From assembly GCA_965243245.1 (NCBI GenBank), contig OZ251536.1, forward strand, positions 310,001-374,000: a DNA stretch of 64,000 nucleotides, given 5' to 3'. This document shows, piece by piece, positions 52,949 through 59,980 of this stretch. The DNA is from JAYQKL01 sp965243245. GTDB taxonomy: Bacteria > Pseudomonadota > Alphaproteobacteria > RS24. The notes under the pieces were generated by a model. It was not told where the DNA came from and ran no database searches. It saw only the letters and a program-made list of their open reading frames with translations. Each line of letters opens with the position of its first letter. Within the stretch, counting starts at the first letter, position 1. Both the position numbers and the translations under genes were made by a program.

Positions 52949-53866
52949 ATGAAAACTCTAAAACTTGTTAAGGCTGACACAAATATTAATTTCATTAAAT
53001 TTCGTTATGGGGCATTGATATTTTCAGCCCTTATGATGCTCGCCTCAATCGGCTTGTTTTTGAGCACTGGCTTGAATTTTGGCATTGATTTTAAAGGCGG
53101 CACACTCATTGAAATTGAAACGTCAAAATCCCTAAACCTTGCGAGCCTAAGGGCGCGGTTGAATTCACTCGACATTGGCGAGGTTCAAATACAAGAGTTT
53201 GGGAGCCCTGACGATATTCTCATCCGTGTGGCTGAAAAAAAGGGGATTATTGACAATCAGGATAACCTTTCTTCGGTTGATAAAATACGCCATGAGCTCG
53301 GCGAAAATGTTGAGTTTCGCCGCGTCGAGGTCGTCGGGCCGCAAATCAGTGATGAATTGATCGTAAAAGGCGTCAGAGCCGTCAGCATAGCTATCGGGCT
53401 GATGCTTATTTATATCTGGTTTCGGTTTGAATGGCAGTTTTCTATCGGCGCCATTATTGCTTTGATACATGATATTGTATTGACCATTGGTATTTTTTCA
53501 ATCCTGCAATTTGAATTTGGTCTGTCGATTATCGCCGCATTATTGACCATTGTCGGCTATTCGATGAATGATACAGTGGTGGTGTATGACCGGGTGCGCG
53601 AGAACTTACGCAAATATAAAAAAATGCCTTTAAGCGAATTATTTAATAAATCCATTAATGACACACTTTCGCGCACAATCACGACATCCGTTACAACTTT
53701 ATTGGCTCTTGGAGCTTTATATTTCTTAGGCGGCGAGGTCATACGGGGGTTCACATTTGCCATGATTTGGGGAGTTTTTGTGGGTACTTATTCATCTATT
53801 TTTATTGCGGGGCCTGTTTTATTATATCTTGGCGTAAAACGGGACTGGTCAAAAAACGCAAGCTAA
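52949..53866 (+). CDS. secF: Protein translocase subunit SecF
   Basis: A 305-residue SecF: helix 1, GLNFGIDFKGGTLIEIE, the periplasmic domain, then five helices with VGYSMNDTVVVYDRVRENLR carrying the conserved Asp. Pairs with SecD encoded 9 nt upstream. An 8-bp inverted repeat overlaps its stop codon. Confidence 0.95.
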   Translation: MKTLKLVKADTNINFIKFRYGALIFSALMMLASIGLFLSTGLNFGIDFKGGTLIEIETSKSLNLASLRARLNSLDIGEVQIQEFGSPDDILIRVAEKKGIIDNQDNLSSVDKIRHELGENVEFRRVEVVGPQISDELIVKGVRAVSIAIGLMLIYIWFRFEWQFSIGAIIALIHDIVLTIGIFSILQFEFGLSIIAALLTIVGYSMNDTVVVYDRVRENLRKYKKMPLSELFNKSINDTLSRTITTSVTTLLALGALYFLGGEVIRGFTFAMIWGVFVGTYSSIFIAGPVLLYLGVKRDWSKNAS

Positions 53867-53890
53867 AAAATATACTATAAAGGCTTGCGT
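53856..53890 (+). terminator. Hairpin overlapping the secF stop
   Basis: ACGCAAGC (53856-53863) and GCTTGCGT (53883-53890) form a perfect 8-bp stem around a 19-nt A+T loop. No T-run follows, so termination would be weak or Rho-dependent; it may instead protect the mRNA 3' end. Confidence 0.4.
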
Positions 53891-53934
53891 AGCATGGCTT
53901 AGAGCTTTAACTTCACATTGAAAAGAAATTAAAA

Positions 53935-54036
53935 ATGGAGATCTTTCTTAATGCTCTATTAATCTTCCTTTGGGCGTTCTTTATAACAGCAGGCGTCCTC
54001 CTACTATTTCTAATGATACTAAACATTTTCATCTAA
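53935..54036 (+). CDS. Putative 33-residue membrane peptide
   Basis: An ATG at 53935 opens a 33-codon frame ending TAA at 54034-54036. The product starts MEIFLNALLIFLW and is almost wholly hydrophobic (one membrane helix, about residues 4-30, no charge after Glu2). A weak AAAGAAATT lies upstream. It stands alone in the 220-nt gap between secF and the PuuD-like gene, on the same strand. A single-helix small protein or leader is possible; without conservation data a chance frame cannot be excluded. Confidence 0.4.
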   Translation: MEIFLNALLIFLWAFFITAGVLLLFLMILNIFI

Positions 54037-54086
54037 ACCAAACCAATAAAAGTCGACTTAAATCAATAAATAATGGAGAGACCAAA

Positions 54087-54665
54087 ATGGCAACTATTCT
54101 TTCATCACTTCGCAATACAGTTATTGCAGGTTTCGTCCTTGCGGCGTTACTGATTATCCACTATGCCCAAAATGGGGGGGCATTTGACCATTATTGGGGG
54201 GCTTTTATCCTACGTTACATCCATGTGCTAAGCGGTATCATGTGGATTGGATTGCTGTATTATTTCAACTTTATACAAATCCCAAACATGGCGAATATTC
54301 CTGACGACCAAAAACCTGCTATTGGTAAGGTGATTGCACCTGCCGCTTTGTGGTGGTTTCGTTGGAGCGCGATGTTCACAATGGGTTCAGGCTTACTCTT
54401 AGCTTATGCCAATAGCTATCTGGTTGAAGCTCTTTTGTTGCAAAATATGCTGATCGGCATTGGTATGTGGCTGGGGCTTATTATGTGGTTCAATGTTTGG
54501 TTTGTTATCTGGCCTAATCAAAAGCGCGCTTTGGGTCTTGTTGAAGCTGATGCTAAAACAAAAATGGCGTCGGCACGCACAGCGATGCTGTTTTCACGCA
54601 CTAATACATTGCTTTCCATTCCGATGCTCTATTGCATGGTTGGGGCTCAAAATTTGGCTCTTTAA
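54087..54665 (+). CDS. PuuD-like membrane protein (urate oxidase N-terminal domain, DUF989)
   Basis: A 192-residue integral membrane protein with about five helices. HYWGAFILRYIHVLSGIMWI, LLYYFNFIQIPNM and ALWWFRWSAMFTM match the N-terminal membrane domain of the urate oxidase PuuD, including histidines placed within or near helices. PuuD normally adds a C-terminal cytochrome c domain, which is absent here. No other urate gene is nearby. AATGGAGAGACCAAA precedes the ATG, chosen over a frame open from 53970. The role may be different from urate oxidation, for example a heme-linked membrane protein. Confidence 0.75.
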   Translation: MATILSSLRNTVIAGFVLAALLIIHYAQNGGAFDHYWGAFILRYIHVLSGIMWIGLLYYFNFIQIPNMANIPDDQKPAIGKVIAPAALWWFRWSAMFTMGSGLLLAYANSYLVEALLLQNMLIGIGMWLGLIMWFNVWFVIWPNQKRALGLVEADAKTKMASARTAMLFSRTNTLLSIPMLYCMVGAQNLAL

Positions 54666-54683
54666 AGCCGAAAATGAGAACTG

Positions 54684-54718
54684 AAAAGCCGCGCCTTCAT
54701 ATCGGTGCGGCTTTTTTT
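54684..54718 (+). terminator. Rho-independent terminator after the PuuD-like gene
   Basis: AAAAGCCGCGCC pairs with GGTGCGGCTTTT (12 bp, one G-U) around an 8-nt loop, followed by a run of T residues. Textbook intrinsic terminator 18 nt after the stop codon. Confidence 0.9.
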
Positions 54719-54751
54719 ATAGCGGCGGAATGAGTATTCAGATGAGCCTAT

Positions 54752-55459
54752 ATGAGTGATTTTTTTGAAATATTACGACAAGAATTACGACAACAAGATG
54801 GCGATTTATATTTATGCCATTTGTTTGTACCGTCTCAATATCGCGCCCGCATCCTGACGCTTTATAAAATTTATGCGGATATTTCCAATATTCCTTATGA
54901 GGTCAGCGAGCCCATTTTGGGTCAGGTAAAATTGCAATGGTGGCGCGACATGCTCGCCAATGTCAATGTTGATGTCAATGTTGATGTCAATGTCGATGTG
55001 ACTGTAACGGCGGGTGTGCCAATAGCTCAAGCCTTACACGCCAACCCGATGGACACTGATAAACTACTAGAGATTATTGATGGATGCGAGATGTCTCTAG
55101 CAGAGGCGAGCGGTATATCTCAAGCGGCTTTAAAGATTGGCTCAGCCTTGATGAAATTATCGTGCAAAGCGATTGAAGCAAAGTGCGATGCGCGTTTACT
55201 CGAAACAGCCGGCGCGGGGTTTGAACTTATGCGCCATGCTGGTTTGAACAATCTTGAGCAAGTTACTCAATCGCAAAACAAGCTTAACCAAGCAGCACAG
55301 CAATTTAATCAACTCTCAAGAAGCGTGCGCCTTAACCTTATGCCGATTTTTATGCCCATTGGCATTGCCCGCAGACAAGCAAAGGCATATCCAAAGCAAA
55401 AAAGCCTGTTCTTTTATCAATTTAGCCTTTTGAAAATGTCCGTGACGGCAAAAATTTAA
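54752..55459 (+). CDS. Squalene/phytoene synthase-like protein
   Basis: A 235-residue all-helical isoprenoid-synthase-fold protein: YLCHLFVPSQYRARILTLYK, then ISNIPYEVSEPILGQVKLQW with WWRDMLA, as in the squalene/phytoene synthase family. The Asp-rich metal motifs of true synthases (DxxxD) are not evident; this short form follows secDF in many alphaproteobacteria and is related to the complex I assembly factor NDUFAF6. A NVDV tandem repeat (12-nt units) is inserted after WWRDMLA. Convergent with trmFO at 2 nt. Confidence 0.75.
   Translation: MSDFFEILRQELRQQDGDLYLCHLFVPSQYRARILTLYKIYADISNIPYEVSEPILGQVKLQWWRDMLANVNVDVNVDVNVDVTVTAGVPIAQALHANPMDTDKLLEIIDGCEMSLAEASGISQAALKIGSALMKLSCKAIEAKCDARLLETAGAGFELMRHAGLNNLEQVTQSQNKLNQAAQQFNQLSRSVRLNLMPIFMPIGIARRQAKAYPKQKSLFFYQFSLLKMSVTAKI
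54962..54997 (+). repeat. 12-bp in-frame tandem repeat, three copies
   Basis: Three 12-nt units (GTCAATGTTGAT, GTCAATGTTGAT, GTCAATGTCGAT) encode VNVD repeatedly within a loop of the squalene-synthase-like protein. Confidence 0.9.
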
Positions 55460-55461
55460 AC

Positions 55462-56853
55462 TTACTTTAAGGCGGCTTGCCATTTCGTAAAATCTGACTT
55501 AGCCCGCGCCGTAAAACCTGTTTTGCGGGCGGTTTTTTTGGCTTGATGGCGGGCTTTACCTGTCATTTTAGAGCCATTGGAATCGATCAGCTTTGCTTGA
55601 TGGCGCGGCACTATTTCTGGCATTAATCCGAAATTAATATTCATCGGTTGGAAGCTATTACTTTGTGCATTTATCGTGATATGAGCGAGCAAAGCACCAA
55701 ATGCCGTTGTTGCGGGGGGCGGCACATAATCAAGCTTCAAGGCTTCGGCGGCGGCAAACCGCCCCGCCATAAGACCAATGCTTGTGCTTTCAACATATCC
55801 TTCAACGCCGGTTATTTGCCCCGCAAACCGTAAATTCGGGCGGTTTTTAAGGCGCAGTTGAGAGTCCAACAAACGCGGTGCATTTAAAAAAGTATTGCGA
55901 TGCATACCGCCAAGACGCGCAAAGCGGGCTTCTTCTAATCCGGGAATTAATTTTAGAATTTCAGCCTGCGCGCCATATTTCATCTTGGTTTGAAAACCAA
56001 CAATATTATAAAGCGTGCCAAGCGCATTATCTTGGCGCAATTGCACAACCGCATAGGGCTTTATATCGCGCTGGTGCGCATTGGTTAGCCCGCGTGGTTT
56101 CATTGGACCAAAGCGCAAGGTTTCTCGCCCCCGCGCCGCCATAACCTCAATCGGTAAACAGCCATTAAAATAGGGTGTATCTTTTTCCCATTCTTTGAAA
56201 TCGGTTGTCTTTGATGCCAGCAAAGCCTCGATAAAAATATTATACTGGGATAAATCCATCGGGCAGTTAATGTAATCTTTGCCGGTGCCGCCGGGGCCTT
56301 TCTTGTCATAGCGTGACTGAAACCAACAAATGTCTAAATTAATACTGTCACGATAAACAATCGGGGCAATCGCATCAAAAAACGCCAGCTCATCCCCCGT
56401 CAGCTTCCCGATAGCCGCCGATAGAGCCGCCGAGGTAAGAGGCCCAGTTGCCACAATGACTTGCTCCCAGTCAGTTGAAAAATGCGTGACTTCTTCGCGT
56501 TTTATCTGCACCAGAGGGTTATTTTCTAATGCTGTCGTCACACTTTGTGAAAACCCTTCGCGGTCCACCGCAAGAGCCCCGCCTGCGGGCACTTGATGCG
56601 CATCAGCGCATTGCATAATCAAGCTATTTGAGCGTCTTAATTCATCATGCAGTAAGCCAACAGCGTTTGTTTCACAATCATCTGAGCGAAACGAATTAGA
56701 ACAAACAAGTTCCGCCAGTTGGTCTGTCACATGCGCATCGGTTGAACAATGCGGGCGCATTTCATATAAAATCACAGGGATACCCATGCGGGCAATTTGA
56801 TGGGCGGCTTCCGCGCCCGCCAAGCCGCCGCCAATAATATGAATTGGTTTCAT
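55462..56853 (-). CDS. trmFO: tRNA uracil-54 methyltransferase TrmFO
   Basis: A 463-residue folate- and FAD-dependent tRNA (m5U54) methyltransferase, related to GidA. The FAD motif IHIIGGGLAGAEAAHQIAR is at residues 4-22, followed by ELVCSNSFRSDD, YINCPMD and FAGQITGVEGYVES. The basic C-terminal tail suits tRNA binding. Complete and single-copy on the minus strand, bordering the restriction-modification genes at its 5' side. Confidence 0.93.
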   Translation of the reverse strand: MKPIHIIGGGLAGAEAAHQIARMGIPVILYEMRPHCSTDAHVTDQLAELVCSNSFRSDDCETNAVGLLHDELRRSNSLIMQCADAHQVPAGGALAVDREGFSQSVTTALENNPLVQIKREEVTHFSTDWEQVIVATGPLTSAALSAAIGKLTGDELAFFDAIAPIVYRDSINLDICWFQSRYDKKGPGGTGKDYINCPMDLSQYNIFIEALLASKTTDFKEWEKDTPYFNGCLPIEVMAARGRETLRFGPMKPRGLTNAHQRDIKPYAVVQLRQDNALGTLYNIVGFQTKMKYGAQAEILKLIPGLEEARFARLGGMHRNTFLNAPRLLDSQLRLKNRPNLRFAGQITGVEGYVESTSIGLMAGRFAAAEALKLDYVPPPATTAFGALLAHITINAQSNSFQPMNINFGLMPEIVPRHQAKLIDSNGSKMTGKARHQAKKTARKTGFTARAKSDFTKWQAALK

Positions 56854-57042
56854 GTTGTAATAATTCGTTTCCCTAATTTTAGTCTATACTAAAAAATTTA
56901 ACTCATATGGATAATTCGTTATAAGTATTTATAGGACTTGTTCACGAATTTATGTATAAAATATCAAATTAAAAGAAGATTGTGGTGTGGTTGGTAAAAC
57001 TATTGGTAACAAAAGAGTAGCTTATAAGGGGTTGATAGCGTA
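56854..57042. promoter_or_regulatory. Intergenic region trmFO / restriction-modification operon
   Basis: A 189-nt A+T-rich interval containing the divergent promoters. No controller-protein gene or clear C-box palindrome is seen. Composition shifts here to the A+T-rich style of the next two genes. The ribosome site before 57043 (AAGGGGTTGATAGCGTA) is reasonable. Confidence 0.4.
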
Positions 57043-58866
57043 ATGGCCAATGAAACAAAGACTACAAAGATAGTTAGAAATCATTTTGCTAAGTTTGAGG
57101 ACATTATTCATATTGAAGAACAAAAATCTGATAGCCCTCAAATAGACAAATTATTAAAAACTGCTTCTAAAAAGGGTGGCGGTCAAGGATACCCAGATTT
57201 TCTTATTAGCTATAAAAATAATTCAGACTTACTAATTGCTATCGAATGTAAAGCTAGTATTACAAAACATGAAAGCACTAATAGAGATAAATATGCTGAT
57301 TATGCTGTAGATGGCGCATTACTGTATGCGTCATACCTAGCAAAAGATTATGATGTATTAGCTATTGCTGTTAGTGGTGAGACAAAAAGAGAATTAAAAG
57401 TATCCCATTTTTTACATCTAAAGGGTGAAAGAAAAGCAACTGAAATTTTTGATAGTAAGTTACTGGAGGTTGAAGATTATTTAAACGGGTACTTAAAAAG
57501 TCCAGAAAAGGTTCGCCAAGATTACAAAACATTATTTGATTTCACAAAAACACTTAATGAAAATTTACATTCACATAAAATTGTAGAAAGCCAAAGAAGT
57601 TTATTAATAAGCTCTATATTAATAGCACTCGCTTGCCATAGTTTTAAAAATTCTTATGCGTCGTATGAGAACCCAAAACATTTAGCAGAGTTTTTAATTC
57701 AAACAGTTGCCAGAGAATTAGATACCGCTAATATTGGGGATGATAAGCTAGAAAGTTTAACTACTCAGTTTAGTTTTATAAAAACGGATACATCTCTATC
57801 AACTGAGAAAAATGTTCTTAAAAAAATCATTGATGATATTGATAAAAATATTAAGCAATTTATTATAACCCATGAATATGTTGACGTTCTAGGACAGCTT
57901 TACATAGAATTTTTACGATATGCTAATAGTGATAAAGGACTAGGTATTGTACTAACACCGCCGCATATAACAGAATTATTTTCAGAATTAGCACAAGTTA
58001 ATAAAAACTCTATTGTATATGACAATTGTACTGGCACTGGCGGTTTCTTAATTTCTGCTATGAAAAAGATGATTGCGGACGCTAACGGTGATGAAGCTAA
58101 AATCAAAGATATAAAAGCTAACAGTCTTATAGGAACAGAATATCAAGCAAATATATTCGCACTAGCTATTTCTAATATGTATATCCATCAAGATGGGAAA
58201 ACAAATATTATTAATGGCAGTTGCTTTAATACTCAAATAGTGGATGAAGTAAAAGCAAAAAAACCCACTGTAGGCTTTTTAAACCCACCATATAAAGCTA
58301 ATAGACAGACTGATACAGATGAATTTGAATTTATTTTAAATAACCTAGAATGTCTTATAGACGGGGGAACGTGTGTTGCTATTGTGCCAATGCAAAGCGC
58401 ATTAGCTACCAAAGGTAAGGTATATGAATTTAAGAAAAAACTACTAGAAAACCATACATTAGATGCTGTGCTATCAATGCCAAATGAATTGTTTTTTAAT
58501 TCAAAAGTTGGTGTTGTGTCATGCGTTATGGTTTTTACCGCACATAAACCACATCCTGCTAATAAGGAAACCTATTTTGGGTATTATAAAGATGATGGTT
58601 TTGAAAAAAGAAAAATCCAAGGTCGCTATGATGCTTCTGATGCATGGGAAAAAATAAAAGAAAAATGGGTTTATAACTTTCTAAATAAAAAAAATGAAGC
58701 TGGATTCAGCGTGACGAGAGCTATATCTGCCGATAATGAATGGGTTGCGGAGGCTTATATGGAAACCGATTATTCAGTCCTTCGTGATGAAGACTTTGAA
58801 GATACAATTTTAAATTATATAACTTTTTTGTTTAGTAATAAAATATCACTAGCGCGCGATGAATAG
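57043..58866 (+). CDS. BcgI-like restriction-modification subunit A (nuclease plus N6-adenine methyltransferase)
   Basis: A 607-residue protein. The N-terminal part carries a PD-(D/E)xK nuclease motif: PD at 51-52 and ECK at 68-70 in IAIECKAS. A helical linker leads to an N6-adenine methyltransferase with SAM motif I NCTGTGGF (about 328-335) and catalytic NPPY (414-417). Nuclease and methylase in one chain, followed by a separate specificity protein, is the layout of BcgI-type (type IIB) enzymes, not of HsdM in classical type I systems. Strongly A+T-rich codon use, unlike its neighbours. Target sequence unknown. Confidence 0.8.
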   Translation: MANETKTTKIVRNHFAKFEDIIHIEEQKSDSPQIDKLLKTASKKGGGQGYPDFLISYKNNSDLLIAIECKASITKHESTNRDKYADYAVDGALLYASYLAKDYDVLAIAVSGETKRELKVSHFLHLKGERKATEIFDSKLLEVEDYLNGYLKSPEKVRQDYKTLFDFTKTLNENLHSHKIVESQRSLLISSILIALACHSFKNSYASYENPKHLAEFLIQTVARELDTANIGDDKLESLTTQFSFIKTDTSLSTEKNVLKKIIDDIDKNIKQFIITHEYVDVLGQLYIEFLRYANSDKGLGIVLTPPHITELFSELAQVNKNSIVYDNCTGTGGFLISAMKKMIADANGDEAKIKDIKANSLIGTEYQANIFALAISNMYIHQDGKTNIINGSCFNTQIVDEVKAKKPTVGFLNPPYKANRQTDTDEFEFILNNLECLIDGGTCVAIVPMQSALATKGKVYEFKKKLLENHTLDAVLSMPNELFFNSKVGVVSCVMVFTAHKPHPANKETYFGYYKDDGFEKRKIQGRYDASDAWEKIKEKWVYNFLNKKNEAGFSVTRAISADNEWVAEAYMETDYSVLRDEDFEDTILNYITFLFSNKISLARDE

Positions 58867-59830
58867 TTTAGTAAAATTATCAAGTGTTTTTGATGTTAGC
58901 TATGGTGTTAATCTGGAGCTAGTGAATCTAGATAAATGCTCCTCTACGTCAAGCAAGAGCATCCCTTTTGTTTCAAGGACAGAAAAAAATAATGGTGTAT
59001 CAGCGTTTGTTGATAAAGTTATAAACATAGAACCCAATCCAAAACATACATTATCAGTTGCATCGGGAGGGTCGGTGTTGTCTACTTTCTATCAACCACA
59101 ACCTTATTATAGTGGGCACCATTTATATATTCTAATGCCCAAAAATAAATTGTCTGTTTTAGAAATGCTCTTTTATGCGAAGTGTATTTCATTTAATAAA
59201 TACAAGTATAGTTATGGTCGCCAAGCTAACAAGACGCTAAAAGATTTATTGATACCTAAAAGTATATCCCGATCAATAAAAACCACATTATCGCAATATA
59301 AAAATAATTTAGAAAATGAATTTAAGCACTCATCCGTTGTCGATAAAAGTGTTAATTTAAATGCTACTAATTGGGATTTTTATCCCCTGACTAGCTTATT
59401 TGAGGTAACTGGAAGTAAAACAACGCCAAAACAGGAATTAGAAGAGATTGGAAGTGGTATATACCCTAACGTCACCACTCAAGCTACCAATAATGGAGTC
59501 GATGCGTTCTGTGATACATATACCGAAGTTGGCAATATTTTAACTGTAGACAGTGCAGTAGTAGGCTATTGTTCTTATCAAGCATTTAACTTTTCTGCGA
59601 GTGATCATGTAGAAAAATTAGAACCAAAATTTGAAATGAACACATATCTTGCCATGTTTTTTGTAACTATTATGAATTTAGAACAATACCGATATAACTA
59701 CGGTAGAAAAGCAAGCCAAACTAGAATGAAAGAGGTGTCTATTAAACTTCCTGCGAAAGATGATGGAACACCAGATTTTGAGCTTATGGAAAATTACATT
59801 AAATCATTACCTTATTCGAGTAATTTATAA
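58859..59830 (+). CDS. BcgI-like restriction-modification specificity subunit
   Basis: A 323-residue specificity protein with two target-recognition domains related by internal duplication: the first ends YKYSYGRQANKTLKDLLIPK (about residue 117-136) and the second YRYNYGRKASQTRMKEVSIK (about 278-297). Each half has the S-subunit pattern of recognition domain plus conserved helix, so a bipartite DNA target is expected. It overlaps the methylase/nuclease gene by 8 nt, so the two are co-translated. Shares its A+T-rich composition. Confidence 0.78.
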   Translation: MNSLVKLSSVFDVSYGVNLELVNLDKCSSTSSKSIPFVSRTEKNNGVSAFVDKVINIEPNPKHTLSVASGGSVLSTFYQPQPYYSGHHLYILMPKNKLSVLEMLFYAKCISFNKYKYSYGRQANKTLKDLLIPKSISRSIKTTLSQYKNNLENEFKHSSVVDKSVNLNATNWDFYPLTSLFEVTGSKTTPKQELEEIGSGIYPNVTTQATNNGVDAFCDTYTEVGNILTVDSAVVGYCSYQAFNFSASDHVEKLEPKFEMNTYLAMFFVTIMNLEQYRYNYGRKASQTRMKEVSIKLPAKDDGTPDFELMENYIKSLPYSSNL

Positions 59831-59980
59831 AAATATGTTTATGTACATTGGTTTCCCCCGGTTTCCCCCTCGTTTTTCTTTAATTTTCCCGTTATGCTTT
59901 CCTGTTATTTTATTGCTCAGGAAACGTTTAAAAAGGCTATCATATAGTGGCTCAAGAACAAGCAAAAATAAGCACAATAA
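59831..59980. other. Gap between the restriction-modification operon and uvrA
   Basis: 150 nt of A+T-rich sequence with two CCCCC-containing pyrimidine tracts (around 59861-59875). No gene, clear terminator or attachment site recognised. Confidence 0.4.

Noticed and set aside
57043..59830. Classical type I HsdM-HsdS pair with missing HsdR
   Set aside because: The first gene carries its own nuclease motif (PD51-52, E68-C-K70) before the methylase, which fits a BcgI-like type IIB layout and needs no HsdR.
56866..59900. Possible direct repeats flanking the restriction-modification genes (CGTTTCCCTAATTTT and CGTTTTTCTTTAATTTT)
   Set aside because: The match is imperfect, lies in pyrimidine- and A+T-rich DNA, and no integrase or transposase is present.
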